A DNA stretch of 64,000 nucleotides from Chitinophaga sp. SYP-B3965 (GCF_009647655.1 NZ_WJFD01000004.1:434001-498000), one strand, 5' to 3'. Positions 51,333 through 61,878 are shown, numbered from the stretch's first letter. Notes: generated from the sequence alone by a model not told the origin. A program made the numbers and translations.

Positions 51333-52199
51333 ATGGAGCATAAAGCGTTACATCAGCCGTTTGAGTTGTATGTGTCAGATATGGAGTGCTGGCATGAACG
51401 TCCGTTAGTCTATCATTTTTTTGAGATCGTGCAGATCCTGGAAGGAGATGGTATGCGGGAAGTGAACCGTAACCGGTTTCCTTACCACAAGGGAAGCATC
51501 TTCCTGTTTACGCCGCTGGACTGCCGGGGATTTGATATCGCTCATCCAACACGTTTCTGCTCCATCCGTTTCTCTGAAGTTTTCCTCGCACAATTCAAGA
51601 ATGCCCAGGACCGGGAAAGGATATCTCAATGGCTCAAACAACTGGAGCATATCTTTTCTCATCATAACCGTTTCCAGGAACTGCTGATCAAAAGACCGGG
51701 AGATTGCCAGATGATCTCTGCGCTGATGAGTAATATGGTGCAGGAGTATGAAGAAAAACAATCCTACCACGAGGAGAACCTGCAACACTTTGTGACCCTT
51801 ATCCTCAACATCCTGGCGCGTAATGTAACAGACAGCACGGGAAGCACAGCTACTGGTATTGAATCTGAACCACTGATCAACAGGATGCTGGTACATATCC
51901 GGCAGCACATCAATAACCCTGAAAAGTTGCGCGTGGGTCACCTGGCTGCCAGTTTTAATCTTTCTGCCAATTATGTGGGGGAATATTTCCGGAAGTTTAC
52001 AGGAGAAAGCCTGCAACATTACATCACACAGTATAAAATAAAACTGGTGCAGCAGCGCCTGGCCTATAGCACACTTACGGTGAGTCAAATAGCAGATGAA
52101 CTGGGTTTTACGGATGAAAGTCATTTGAGCAGGCAGTTCAAAAAACATAGTGGTGTAAGCCCCGTTGAGTACAGGAAAAATGCCGGCCGGCGGAACTAA
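51333..52199 (+). CDS. AraC-family transcriptional regulator
   Basis: A 288-residue regulator with an N-terminal cupin-like sensor (VYHFFEIVQILEGDGMREVN; PYHKGSIFLFTPLDCRGFDI). The C-terminal AraC domain has KLRVGHLAASFNLSANYVGE, YFRKFTGESLQHYITQYKIK and SQIADELGFTDESHLSRQFK. It is divergent from the Old Yellow Enzyme gene (90 bp between starts), which is its most likely target. Ligand unknown. Confidence 0.92.
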   Translation: MEHKALHQPFELYVSDMECWHERPLVYHFFEIVQILEGDGMREVNRNRFPYHKGSIFLFTPLDCRGFDIAHPTRFCSIRFSEVFLAQFKNAQDRERISQWLKQLEHIFSHHNRFQELLIKRPGDCQMISALMSNMVQEYEEKQSYHEENLQHFVTLILNILARNVTDSTGSTATGIESEPLINRMLVHIRQHINNPEKLRVGHLAASFNLSANYVGEYFRKFTGESLQHYITQYKIKLVQQRLAYSTLTVSQIADELGFTDESHLSRQFKKHSGVSPVEYRKNAGRRN

Positions 52200-52415
52200 A
52201 AACAGGAATTTCAACACCTAACCATCCTGTACTGTCCTGTTTTGATACTTAAGTGTTGCATAAACACTAAATTTGACATAAGCCTTTAAGGCATTAAGTT
52301 TGAGGGGTCATTCAACCAATTAAAAAAGAAGATTCAATTAATAATAATCTTTCCCGTAAGTTGTTTTTTGGCAATTTTTTTTCCTAAGTTTACTTGAATA
52401 AAAGCCGCTGTTCAT
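52200..52415 (+). promoter_or_regulatory. Promoter region of the rhamnose-locus sigma gene
   Basis: TTG (52361-52363) and TAAGTTTA (52385-52392), 21 bases apart, fit the Bacteroidota -33/-7 pattern (TTTG...TAnnTTTG) with one mismatch in the -7 box. The likely start of transcription is just before the sigma gene's TTG codon at 52416. A small inverted repeat (AGTGTT...AACACT) and the palindrome GCCTTTAAGGC lie further upstream. Confidence 0.5.
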
Positions 52416-53000
52416 TTGTACAGTTTACCTTATACTGACAAAATACTACTCCACGAGATGGCTGCCGGAAGCGAAGACGCTTTCTGCCGGCTTTTTGATC
52501 ATTACTGGAACAGGGTATATTCTTCCGCGCTTGTATTAACGAAGTCTCCGCCAATGGCGCAGGACATTGCGCAGGAAGTATTCCTTCAGTTATGGCAAAA
52601 CCGGGAAAAGGCAACAGACATTCAGAAGCTGGATGGTTTCCTGTTCATCAGTGCGCGTAACCTGATCTTTAAAAAGATGAGCCGGTTAAAACTGGAAGAT
52701 GCTTATCAGCATTATCTAAGTTACCAGGCAAGGGTTGAATCCGGCGATACTTCTGTACCTGCGGAATTTAAAGAGTTACAAACCATTGTGGAAGCAGGGA
52801 TCAGCCAGTTACCGCCACAACAGCAAAAAGCTTTCCGTCTCAGCCGGGAAAGGGGCCTCAGTCATGAGGAGATCAGTCACCAGATGGGTGTTAGCCGTGC
52901 GGCTGTAAAAGATTACATCGTTCGCTCCCTCGCTTTCCTCCGTAAATACCTCCGGGAGCATGCCCTGCTGGCAATTGTGTTCCTTTCTAACCTCCCTTAA
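52416..53000 (+). CDS. ECF RNA polymerase sigma-70 factor
   Basis: A 194-residue ECF sigma factor, apparently using a TTG start at 52416 (MYSLPYTDKILLHEMAAGSE); an internal ATG at 52458 would remove part of region 2. Region 2 has AFCRLFDHYWNRVYSSALVL and MAQDIAQEVFLQLWQNREKA; region 4 has LPPQQQKAFRLSRERGLSHE and the helix-turn-helix SHQMGVSRAAVKDYIVRSLA. A FecR gene starts 69 bp later. It should control the SusC/SusD/GH78/GH106 locus. Confidence 0.91.
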   Translation: MYSLPYTDKILLHEMAAGSEDAFCRLFDHYWNRVYSSALVLTKSPPMAQDIAQEVFLQLWQNREKATDIQKLDGFLFISARNLIFKKMSRLKLEDAYQHYLSYQARVESGDTSVPAEFKELQTIVEAGISQLPPQQQKAFRLSRERGLSHEEISHQMGVSRAAVKDYIVRSLAFLRKYLREHALLAIVFLSNLP

Positions 53001-53069
53001 AATATTTTTTTAAACCGGCACTTCCTTTTGTGCCGTTCAGCGGTCTTCATAAAACAGGAGCTATTAATT

Positions 53070-54248
53070 ATGCATGCAGATCTGAGAAAATTACTGGAAA
53101 AATACCTGGCGGGTGAATTATCCGCAGAGGAGTTCCGTGGGTTGTGGTCTGCTCTCCGTGAGCCTGGCAGCCGGGGAACCTGGGAGGGATTCATGAAAGA
53201 AGTGTGGGAAGATCCCCGTTATCATCAATTACAGGATGATAATGCCAAACAGGCGGTACTGGAGAAATTACGGCCGGCTTTGAAAGCAAAACGGGTGCCA
53301 TTCCTCCGGCGGCGGATCTGGTGGGCAGCAGCAGCCAGTTTATTATTAATAGCTTCAGGTACTTATTTGTTTCAGCAGAAAAAGCCTGTGCAACAGGCAT
53401 CTCTGCCACCGGCGCCCATTAAAAAAAATGAGGTGCAGCCGGGTGGGGACAGGGCCATGCTTACCCTGGCAGATGGTACTACTATTACACTGGACAGTGC
53501 GTCTAATGGAATACTGAGCCAGCAGGGTAATACAAAGGTGGTGAAGCTGGCTAATGGCAAACTGGTCTATAATACTAATGGTGCAGCCGGATCTGAAGTG
53601 ATGTACAATACCATGCACACACCGCGTGGTGGTCAATACCGGATCACTTTACCGGATGGCACACAGGTATGGCTCAATGCTTCTTCTTCCCTTACTTACC
53701 CCACAGAATTCACTGGTGCAGAAAGGATCGTGAAAGTGACAGGGGAGGTATATTTTGAAGTAGCGCCACTAAATCATAAAACACCGTTTAGGGTAAAAGT
53801 ACTGTCCGGATCCGGAGAGGAAAAAATGGAAGTGAATGTATTGGGAACACACTTTAACATCAATGCCTATGATGACGAGGAGGATGTGAAAACCACGTTG
53901 CTGGAAGGTGCTGTGCAAATAAAGAAAGGCATCGTCAGTATGAGCCTGAAACCTGGTGAGCAGGCAAAGGTGGCGAAGATGATAGAGATCGTGAAACCAG
54001 ATGATATGGAAGAAGTGACGGCCTGGAAGGAAGGTTATTTTAAATTCAATGAGGCTGATATAGGCAGCATCCTGCGGCAGGCAGAAAGGTGGTATGATAT
54101 TACCGTTACCTATCCGAATGGCATACCTAAAGATCTTTTCAGCGGATCATTACCAAGACATGTGAGCCTGACCAAATTCCTGGAAATACTAGTATATAGT
54201 GATATAAATGCCAAAATCAAAGAAAGGACAGTTATTATAAATCCTTAA
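53070..54248 (+). CDS. FecR-family anti-sigma factor
   Basis: A 392-residue FecR protein starting MHADLRKLLEKYLAGELSAE. The cytoplasmic part is about 1-88, the membrane helix about 89-108 (IWWAAAASLLLIASGTYLF), then the FecR domain with MHTPRGGQYRITLPDGTQVW and VLGTHFNINAYDDEEDVKTT. A C-terminal DUF4974-like domain (YFKFNEADIGSILRQAERWY) follows. It is close in sequence to the FecR at 1622, as are the flanking sigma and SusC genes, so the two loci share ancestry. Confidence 0.93.
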   Translation: MHADLRKLLEKYLAGELSAEEFRGLWSALREPGSRGTWEGFMKEVWEDPRYHQLQDDNAKQAVLEKLRPALKAKRVPFLRRRIWWAAAASLLLIASGTYLFQQKKPVQQASLPPAPIKKNEVQPGGDRAMLTLADGTTITLDSASNGILSQQGNTKVVKLANGKLVYNTNGAAGSEVMYNTMHTPRGGQYRITLPDGTQVWLNASSSLTYPTEFTGAERIVKVTGEVYFEVAPLNHKTPFRVKVLSGSGEEKMEVNVLGTHFNINAYDDEEDVKTTLLEGAVQIKKGIVSMSLKPGEQAKVAKMIEIVKPDDMEEVTAWKEGYFKFNEADIGSILRQAERWYDITVTYPNGIPKDLFSGSLPRHVSLTKFLEILVYSDINAKIKERTVIINP

Positions 54249-54401
54249 AGCAAACATTAAATTACCTAACTGACATTTTAATTATCGGATTCAAGAAAAA
54301 GGCCGGAAGTATGAGGGTACAACCGGCCGGATGCTTGCGTCTGCGTATCAAACAATTGGCTAACTGCTGAAACGGGTAGAACCCAAACAAACCACGAAGT
54401 T
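54249..54401 (+). promoter_or_regulatory. Structured leader before STN-SusC (conserved with 2765-2873)
   Basis: Arms GGCCGG (54301-54306) and CCGGCC (54323-54328) with a 16-base loop follow an A-run, and GGATGCT follows the stem. Sequence and layout resemble the leader of the SusC at 2874. The stem ends 73 bases before the SusC ATG. No T-run follows it directly, which argues against a plain terminator. Confidence 0.45.
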
Positions 54402-57400
54402 ATGAAATTAAGTTTTACGAATTCCACAAGGTCTAAGGGCCATGAAAGCGGCTTGCAATTCAGGCTGTGGCCCACCGGAAAAATTCTTCTGATCATGAAG
54501 CTAACCGCCATCTTACTCTTTATTACGTGCCTCCAGGTGAGTGCAGAGGGGTATAGCCAGCAGATCACCATTAACGTTAAAAATGGTTCGCTGGAAAAGG
54601 TGTTTGCACAATTAGGCAAGCAAAGCGGCTACCATTTCTTTTTCAATCAGCGGTTGATGAAGGATGCGAAGAAAGTATCCCTGCAATTAAAGGAGGCAAC
54701 CTTTGAGGAAGCACTGGCGGCTTGTTTTCAGGGCCAGCCATTTAATTATGTTATTGTTGAACAAACAGTAGTGGTGCGTAAAAAGAATGAGCCGGCACCT
54801 GTTGTGTCTGCCACGCCACCACCACTGATACTGATAAAAGGAAGGGTAACGAGTGAAGCCGGTGAGCCATTGCCGGGTGCCAGTGTTCGATTGAAGGGCA
54901 GCACCAAAGGCGCTACCACGGATGCTAACGGAGAGTTTTCCTTTACGCTGCCGGATGGTACGGAAGTTGAACTGGAGATCTCCATGCTGGGCTATAAACC
55001 GATCAGCTTAAAACCGGAGAGCCTTACAGGCATCAAGGTGGCACTTAAAGAAGAATCCACCACCCTGGAGAACTTTGTGGTAATAGGATACGGTACCGCT
55101 AAACGGAAAGACTTCACGGGATCTGTGAGTTCTGTTAGAATGGAAAATTCGCCCATGGCATCACTTCCTAACCTGAACGCACTGGAATCGCTGAAAGGAA
55201 ATGTAACCGGCTTGAGCATTGGCGCCACTAATGGCGCCGGAGATCAGCCCACTATGCTATTACGTGGTAAAAACTCTATCAGTGGTGATAATAATCCGCT
55301 GATCGTACTGGATGGAACTGTGTTTTTGGGTAGCCTTGGAGATATTAATCCAAATGACATTGCCAGCTTTGATATCCTCAAAGATGCTACATCTGCGGCT
55401 GCATATGGTTCCCGTTCTGCTAATGGTGTAATTGCTATTACCACTAAAAAAGGCCGTTCCGGAAAACCTTCTATTTCTTTCAATACATCAACAGGGTTAC
55501 AAACCTGGCAGCGTATGCCGGTGATGATGAAAGGAGAAGAATGGTTAAGTGTAGTGAACGCACGGAATAAATATACAGCGGGCTCCATCAACTGGCTGAA
55601 ACCGGGAGAAGTAGCTAACAGGGATGCCGGAAAAGAGATCAATTGGCTGGATGAGTCTACCCGTACTGGTCTTATTCAAAGCTACCAGGCGTCTGTATCA
55701 GGTGCTACGTCCAATGTGAACTATTATCTTTCCTCTTCCTTTGACCAAAACAAAAGTATTGTGCAAGGAGATGATTTTAAAAGGATCTCTGTATTGGCAA
55801 AGCTGAACGCAAATATTACTTCCTGGCTGGAAGTGGGTGTAGATGGGGGCTTTTCCAGGAGGGATTATTCCGGTGTGGCCGCTAATCTCGGTGAAGCACA
55901 GGTCATGTCTCCATATGGCGTGATGTTCCGTGACGACAAGGGGAACCTGGAAAAATACCCTTATACGCAATCTGCTGTGAACCCTTTATGGGGCGTGAAT
56001 GACGGTACCCGCGATAACAAGGATATCAGGAATAATTATCGCCTCAATTCCCATCTTTTGTTAAAAGCACCATGGGTAAAAGGACTTACTTACCGGTTGA
56101 ATTACCTGCTGAACCAGGACAGGAACCAAAGCGGGGATTTTACTTATGAATCTAATTTTATTGCAGAAGGAGAAGGCATCGCCCGTTATTCCCCTGCAGC
56201 CATCCAGGGGTTTTTATCCCGCGCGAATGGCGTTATTAATAATAATTCTACTTACAGTTATGTAGTAGATAACATTTTAAACTACAAGCAGGATTTCGGG
56301 AAACATAGTATAGACGCTACGCTTGTGGCTACAAGGGATTACCAGAGATTCGAAATGGTGAGAGGAATAGGGTCTGACTTTGCCGCAAATGGTAACACTG
56401 CACTGGGTATGTATGGTCTTCATAAGGCCACTGTACAGAAAGTAGACCTGGAAAACGGCGATACAAAGCCTTATGAAAGGGCTAATATCGGTTACCTGGG
56501 CCGGTTAAGTTATTCCTATAATGATAAATATTTCTTCACCGGTTCTTATCGCCGCGACGGGGCTTCTGTATTTGGTGCGAATAACAAATGGGCGAACTTT
56601 TCTGCAGCTGGTGTTGCATGGAGGATCTCTAATGAAGGATTCATGAAAGGCATTAAGCAACTGAACAGCCTGAAGCTGAAACTTTCCTGGGGCCAGAACG
56701 GTAACCAGGGTATTGCGCCATATGGCACACTCTCTACCATCGCTAATAGTAATTCAGGTGGTGTAAGGTATCAATTCACCAATACCGGTAGTGCGATCCA
56801 GTATGGCCTCTTCCAGAATGCACTGGGCAACTCAAGCCTGGGTTGGGAAAAAACTGCTGCATGGAACGCCGGGTTTGAATCTGCCTGGTTGGATGAAAGA
56901 TTATTTGTGGATGTAGATCTGTATAGTTCACAAACTACCGACCAGATCTTCACCCGCAGCATCCCGGTAATGACAGGTTTCAAAAACATGAAAACTTCCA
57001 TGGGGCAGGTAGATAATAAGGGGATTGAAGTAACGGTAAGATCAGTGAATGTAAGAAAGAGCAACTGGGGCTGGAACACTTCGCTTACTTTCTGGAAGAA
57101 TCAGAACCGCGTGGTGAGTTTGTATGGAGATGATCTGAATAAGGATGGTAAAGAAGATGATGATCTGGCGAATAATTTATTTATCGGTTATCCGCTTGAT
57201 CCGATCTTTGGGTATGAACAAATTGGTATTGTGCAGGCGGATGATGCGGAGTATATAGCTTTAACAGGTGCTGCTCCTGGTGCACCTAAATACAGGGATA
57301 TTGACAAGCAACCGGGGATCACTGCTGCTGATCGTAAGATACTGGGAAATCAGAATGAAAATTTCAGGATGAGCATCAGTAACAATTTTAATTATAAAAA

Positions 57401-57827
57401 CTTTGATCTCTATGTGATGGTTTCCGGTACATTTGGCGGCAATGGCTATTTTCTGAGGGACAACCAGGCGGCCTACCTTACTTCAGGCACGGCGCGTTTT
57501 AATGATAATATGACGTCCAAACCTTATTGGACACCTGAGAACAAAAGTAATGTATACCCATCTGCTTACTTTGCAGGAGATGGACGTTTCATGGGATTGC
57601 AATCACGCGGATTTGTAAAAGTGCAGGACGTTGTACTTTCTTATAAGGTGAATGCAGGGCTGTTAAGAAGCCTGCATGTTAATGCTGCGAAATTCTTTTT
57701 AAGTGCAAAAAACCTGGCCACTTTTACTGACTGGCATGGCGGAGATCCGGAGGAAGGTACCAGGGTACGAGATAATATCTTTCCGGTACCCTCATCTTAT
57801 TCTTTTGGCGCCAACATCAGTTTCTAA
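54402..57827 (+). CDS. SusC/RagA TonB-dependent outer-membrane transporter with STN domain
   Basis: A 1141-residue transporter. The signal peptide is MKLTAILLFITCLQVSAEGY, with a 31-residue lead before it as in related proteins. The STN domain (about 55-120) has ITINVKNGSLEKVFAQLGKQ. A carboxypeptidase-regulatory-like domain has IKGRVTSEAGEPLPGASVRL, and the plug has FVVIGYGTAKRKDFTGSVSS and DINPNDIASFDILKDATSAA. The barrel ends with YSFGANISF. The linked GH78 and GH106 genes suggest it imports rhamnose-rich oligosaccharides and reports their presence through FecR. Confidence 0.93.
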   Translation: MKLSFTNSTRSKGHESGLQFRLWPTGKILLIMKLTAILLFITCLQVSAEGYSQQITINVKNGSLEKVFAQLGKQSGYHFFFNQRLMKDAKKVSLQLKEATFEEALAACFQGQPFNYVIVEQTVVVRKKNEPAPVVSATPPPLILIKGRVTSEAGEPLPGASVRLKGSTKGATTDANGEFSFTLPDGTEVELEISMLGYKPISLKPESLTGIKVALKEESTTLENFVVIGYGTAKRKDFTGSVSSVRMENSPMASLPNLNALESLKGNVTGLSIGATNGAGDQPTMLLRGKNSISGDNNPLIVLDGTVFLGSLGDINPNDIASFDILKDATSAAAYGSRSANGVIAITTKKGRSGKPSISFNTSTGLQTWQRMPVMMKGEEWLSVVNARNKYTAGSINWLKPGEVANRDAGKEINWLDESTRTGLIQSYQASVSGATSNVNYYLSSSFDQNKSIVQGDDFKRISVLAKLNANITSWLEVGVDGGFSRRDYSGVAANLGEAQVMSPYGVMFRDDKGNLEKYPYTQSAVNPLWGVNDGTRDNKDIRNNYRLNSHLLLKAPWVKGLTYRLNYLLNQDRNQSGDFTYESNFIAEGEGIARYSPAAIQGFLSRANGVINNNSTYSYVVDNILNYKQDFGKHSIDATLVATRDYQRFEMVRGIGSDFAANGNTALGMYGLHKATVQKVDLENGDTKPYERANIGYLGRLSYSYNDKYFFTGSYRRDGASVFGANNKWANFSAAGVAWRISNEGFMKGIKQLNSLKLKLSWGQNGNQGIAPYGTLSTIANSNSGGVRYQFTNTGSAIQYGLFQNALGNSSLGWEKTAAWNAGFESAWLDERLFVDVDLYSSQTTDQIFTRSIPVMTGFKNMKTSMGQVDNKGIEVTVRSVNVRKSNWGWNTSLTFWKNQNRVVSLYGDDLNKDGKEDDDLANNLFIGYPLDPIFGYEQIGIVQADDAEYIALTGAAPGAPKYRDIDKQPGITAADRKILGNQNENFRMSISNNFNYKNFDLYVMVSGTFGGNGYFLRDNQAAYLTSGTARFNDNMTSKPYWTPENKSNVYPSAYFAGDGRFMGLQSRGFVKVQDVVLSYKVNAGLLRSLHVNAAKFFLSAKNLATFTDWHGGDPEEGTRVRDNIFPVPSSYSFGANISF

Positions 57828-57848
57828 TCCAAATTCAACGAGTTCAAC

Positions 57849-59579
57849 ATGAAAAAGATCATTCATCATCATTATACTACCGGGGCATTGCTGCTGTTGT
57901 TGTCAGGGATCATCAGCTGTAAATCGGATAAGGATTTCCTCCTGGAAAAGCCATCTACTTTCTACACGGTTGAAAATGCTTTTTCCACTTCCGCCCAGAT
58001 AGACCAGGCACTGGTATCCATCTATTCCCAGCTGCGCGACCTTTGGGCCAACCCGGCGGAAGAAACCTGGATCTTTGTATTCCGCGGTAATGGAACGGAT
58101 ATGTACGATGTGGCCAGTATCAGAAAGGCAGCTACTTTCAATAACTATGGCCTTATCAATCCGGATAATGGAACATTCTATAATTTTTACAGCACCTGGT
58201 ACCAATTGATCGCCAAAGCTAACCTGGCGATATGGGCTACTGACCTTCCAAATATCTCATGGGCTACCCCGGCTGATAGAGCATATGCTTTGGCGCAGGC
58301 CAGGTTTTTCCGTGCATTTGCTTACCGTAACCTGGGAGAGGTTTTTGGCGGTGTGCCCCTTGTTACAGTGCCATCCACTACGCCACAGTATAATTTTAAA
58401 AGATCTACCCGCGTAGAAACATACCAGTACGCCATCGATGAACTGCTGGCTATTGAAAATGACCTTCCTGTTACAACAACCGCCGGAGGCCGTGTGGTAA
58501 GAGGCGCAGCGCAACATAACCTTTGCGAACTTTATCTTGCCCTGGGTACACAACTGGCGGCAGAAGCAAAAACAACAGAAGCAAATGCTGCATTTGCACA
58601 ATCCATCGCTTACGGCAACAAGGTAATAGACGGTGGTACATTCTCCCTGATGAAGAACCGTTTTGGCGCGAGAAGCGCAGAAGCGCAGGGTAATGTGTAC
58701 TGGGACCTTTTCCAGGAAAAGAACGTGAACTACCAGGATGGTAATAAAGAATGCATCTGGGCCATACAGATCGATTATGCAGCTTACAGAGCAGAAGATG
58801 GTAAATCCAAACTGCCTTATTCCCGTACATACAGCCCTGTTTTCCGTGATGGTGCTAAAGATCATCTGACCGGAACTGCAGAGAATGTAGGGGGAAGGGG
58901 CATTGCTCAGATGATACCTACGATGTACACCCGTGATGAAATATATGCGGACAAGTGGGCAGCAGATATGCGCAATTCAGATATCGTATTCAAAAGAAAC
59001 TTTATCGGCAATGTGCCTAGCTCTCCTTACTTCGGCCAGATCGTTCCCTGGAGTGTGCTGTACAATGGCAGTGCAGATCCGGTTACCAATATGAACAACA
59101 GGAGCATTTGCTATCCAGTATCCTGTAAGATCGCTACAGATAAGTATACCGGTGTGGCAGACGGAGAGAACATGAGCAACCTGTTCAGAGACGATTATTT
59201 TATTCGTTTGTCTGAAACCATCCTGCTGCGTGCGGAAGCTAAACAACGCAGTGGTGATAAACCTGGCGCAGCAGCGGATGTGAACCTGCTGAGAGAACGT
59301 GCAAACTGTACATATAGGGTAGTAGCAGCAGACATGGATGATAAGTTCAACACCATCCTGGATGAACGTGCCCGTGAACTGGTATATGAAGAATGCCGCT
59401 GGAATACTTTACTGCGGATGGGTGGAACCATTGCAGTAGACCGTATCAAAAAATACGCTTACTGGCCTGAAGCACAGGCTACGCTTACTTTCAATTATAA
59501 TTTATGGCCTATCCCGCAAACGGTCATCGATACCAATAAAGATGAGCCGCTGGAGCAAAATCAGGGCTGGCAGAGATAA
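57849..59579 (+). CDS. SusD/RagB-family substrate-binding lipoprotein
   Basis: A 576-residue SusD homologue with lipobox GIISC (Cys24). It contains YQLIAKANLAIWATDLPNIS, ALAQARFFRAFAYRNLGEVF with GGVPL, YFIRLSETILLRAEAKQRSG, ILDERARELVYEECRWNTLL and the C-terminal YNLWPIPQTVI with EQNQGWQ. It lies 21 bases after SusC and should bind the glycan at the surface. A hairpin follows the gene and may lower transcription into the downstream rhamnosidases. Confidence 0.93.
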   Translation: MKKIIHHHYTTGALLLLLSGIISCKSDKDFLLEKPSTFYTVENAFSTSAQIDQALVSIYSQLRDLWANPAEETWIFVFRGNGTDMYDVASIRKAATFNNYGLINPDNGTFYNFYSTWYQLIAKANLAIWATDLPNISWATPADRAYALAQARFFRAFAYRNLGEVFGGVPLVTVPSTTPQYNFKRSTRVETYQYAIDELLAIENDLPVTTTAGGRVVRGAAQHNLCELYLALGTQLAAEAKTTEANAAFAQSIAYGNKVIDGGTFSLMKNRFGARSAEAQGNVYWDLFQEKNVNYQDGNKECIWAIQIDYAAYRAEDGKSKLPYSRTYSPVFRDGAKDHLTGTAENVGGRGIAQMIPTMYTRDEIYADKWAADMRNSDIVFKRNFIGNVPSSPYFGQIVPWSVLYNGSADPVTNMNNRSICYPVSCKIATDKYTGVADGENMSNLFRDDYFIRLSETILLRAEAKQRSGDKPGAAADVNLLRERANCTYRVVAADMDDKFNTILDERARELVYEECRWNTLLRMGGTIAVDRIKKYAYWPEAQATLTFNYNLWPIPQTVIDTNKDEPLEQNQGWQR

Positions 59580-59604
59580 TCATTACTTATATTGTAATTA
59601 AAAA

Positions 59605-59630
59605 AAGCCGGAGTGCCTTTACTCCGGCTT
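59605..59630 (+). terminator. Hairpin between SusD and GH78 genes (possible partial terminator)
   Basis: Arms AAGCCGGAGT and ACTCCGGCTT with a six-base loop, preceded by an A-run. Only two Ts then ATATTAT follow, so termination may be partial. It lies 14 bases before the GH78 start, in a position to reduce hydrolase expression relative to SusCD. Confidence 0.6.
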
Positions 59631-59643
59631 ATATTATCATACC

Positions 59644-61878
59644 ATGCGCAGAAAGATCGTTTATATCCTCTTTTTAGTTATTAGTGTAATCCAAAGTTAT
59701 GCCCAACAGGCTGTGCCTGAAAAATTGATGTGTGATCTGCTGGCTTATACAGATCAGCAGTATGTGAACGGATATCCTGTACAGCCGGTACGGCGGTTTT
59801 CCGGCGGGCAATTTGTACGGATCGCTAACCGCCAGCCTGCTTTTAGCTGGGCTATTGGAGGTGCGCCGGTACAACAAACAGCTTACCGGATCCTTGTTTC
59901 AGAAAATCCGGAAAACCAGGGGAATGTATGGGACTCAAAGAAGGTAACATCTGCACAATCTGCCGGTGTTGTATTTGCCGGTAATGCACTAAAGCCAAAT
60001 ACAACTTATTACTGGATGGTGCAGATCTGGGATGAAAAAGACCAGGAGAGCCGGTTTTCCAGCCCTGCGATATTCTTTACAGATTCCGTGATGGTAGATT
60101 ATGCTACTGCAAAATATCCGTTACAAAAAACAGATCAGTTCCCGGTAACTGTGCAGAACAACCGGATAGATTTCGGGAAAGCAGCATTTGGACAATTGAA
60201 ATTACGCTTGTCTGCCAAAGGAGACACTGATACGGTAAGCGTACATCTTGGCGAAGTGATAAAAGCAGATGGCAGTATTAACCGGCAACCGGGTGGTAGT
60301 ATGCGCTACCAGGTTTACCGTTTGCCTTTGCGTGCAGGAACACATACCTACCAGGTACAAATAAATCCTGACAGACGGAACACAGGGCCGCAGGCGATTA
60401 AAATGCCAGCCTATATTGGAGAGGTATTGCCATTCAGGTATTGTGAACTGGAAGGTTATAGCGGCACTTTGCAACAGACGGATGTTATCCGCGCTGCCGT
60501 GCATTATCCTTTTAATGATGCTGCTGCCGATTTCCAAAGTGCGGATACTACGCTGAATGCGGTATGGGAATTATGCAAATACAGTATGAAGGCTACTTCT
60601 TTTGCAGGGGTGTATGTGGATGGTGATCGGGAACGTATTCCCTATGAAGCGGATGCTTATATCAACCAACTCGGGCACTATGCTACAGACCGTGAATATA
60701 GTCTTGCACGGAGCTCGCATGAATATTTATTACAACATGCTACCTGGCCCACGGAGTGGATCCTGCAATCTGTATTAATGGCTTATAATGATTATCTCTA
60801 TACAGGAGACATCCGTTCTGCGCGACATAACTATACGGACCTGAAAGCAAAACTGCTGATGCCACTGGAAGATTCCAGCGGATTGATCAGTACCCGTACC
60901 GGAAGGCAAACTCCTGCACTATTGGAGTCTATTCACTTTAATGGCAATGCACTCAGGGATATTGTGGACTGGCCACATACGGGCATTTTAGGATTAGGAA
61001 ATGAAGAAGGAGGTGAAACAGATGGTTTCATCTTTACGAACCATAATGCTGTAGTGAACGCCTATTACTATAAAGCTTTGCGGGATATGCAGGTGATGGC
61101 AGGAGCATTGGGTAATAAAACGGATGAAAGTATGTTTGCCGCCCGTGCAGAGCAGGTAAAAAAAGCTTTCCGCAAATTATTCTGGGATGCAAAACGAAAA
61201 TTAGTATTGGATGGAAGCAGTACAACACATGCTTCCCTGCATGCCAATATGTTCGCCATGGTTTTTGGACTGGTGGAGGAACAACACCGTAAAGCAGTGG
61301 GGGATTTTATCCGTTCCCGCGGAATGGCTTGCAGCGTGTATGGCAGCCAGTTCCTGATGGATGCGGTATATGATGCCGGAGATGAACAATACGGACTTTC
61401 CCTGCTGGCCTCACAGGCAGTACGCAGTTGGTATAATATGATCCGCGCCGGTAGTACCATCACGATGGAAGCATGGGATAACAAATACAAACCCAACCAG
61501 GATTGGAACCATGCCTGGGGTGCTGTGCCCGCTAATATCATTCCCCGTAAACTGATGGGCATAGAACCGCTGACGCCAGGCTGGTCTTCTTTCCGTATAA
61601 AACCACAGCCGGGCGATCTGCCCTGGGCTAAGATAAAAGTACCCACCATCAAGGGAGATATCCTGGTGGCATATGAGCAATCAGCCGGGAAACTGGTGAT
61701 GAAAGTAACCATCCCTGCCAATACTACTGCACAGGTAGTATTACCTGCGAAACTTACGCAGGGCAAGTTCAGCGTGATGCTGGATACTAAAACAGTTAAA
61801 TCTTCCGGTTCTAAGGGAGCTTATTTTTTATCAGGCGTGAGTAGCGGCATGCATGAAATAACAATTAACCAGGAGTAA
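59644..61878 (+). CDS. Alpha-L-rhamnosidase, glycoside hydrolase family 78
   Basis: A 744-residue exported enzyme (signal peptide MRRKIVYILFLVISVIQSYA). A fibronectin-III-like domain (about 60-140) precedes beta-rich domains and the (alpha/alpha)6 catalytic domain. The catalytic motif is DGDRERIPYEAD (326-337), followed by ATWPTEWILQSVLMAYNDYL, DIVDWPHTGI and TMEAWDNKY (Glu609). An all-beta C-terminal domain follows from about 655. GH78 enzymes remove terminal alpha-L-rhamnose by inversion. The gene shares its stop with the GH106 start (TAATG). Confidence 0.93.
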   Translation: MRRKIVYILFLVISVIQSYAQQAVPEKLMCDLLAYTDQQYVNGYPVQPVRRFSGGQFVRIANRQPAFSWAIGGAPVQQTAYRILVSENPENQGNVWDSKKVTSAQSAGVVFAGNALKPNTTYYWMVQIWDEKDQESRFSSPAIFFTDSVMVDYATAKYPLQKTDQFPVTVQNNRIDFGKAAFGQLKLRLSAKGDTDTVSVHLGEVIKADGSINRQPGGSMRYQVYRLPLRAGTHTYQVQINPDRRNTGPQAIKMPAYIGEVLPFRYCELEGYSGTLQQTDVIRAAVHYPFNDAAADFQSADTTLNAVWELCKYSMKATSFAGVYVDGDRERIPYEADAYINQLGHYATDREYSLARSSHEYLLQHATWPTEWILQSVLMAYNDYLYTGDIRSARHNYTDLKAKLLMPLEDSSGLISTRTGRQTPALLESIHFNGNALRDIVDWPHTGILGLGNEEGGETDGFIFTNHNAVVNAYYYKALRDMQVMAGALGNKTDESMFAARAEQVKKAFRKLFWDAKRKLVLDGSSTTHASLHANMFAMVFGLVEEQHRKAVGDFIRSRGMACSVYGSQFLMDAVYDAGDEQYGLSLLASQAVRSWYNMIRAGSTITMEAWDNKYKPNQDWNHAWGAVPANIIPRKLMGIEPLTPGWSSFRIKPQPGDLPWAKIKVPTIKGDILVAYEQSAGKLVMKVTIPANTTAQVVLPAKLTQGKFSVMLDTKTVKSSGSKGAYFLSGVSSGMHEITINQE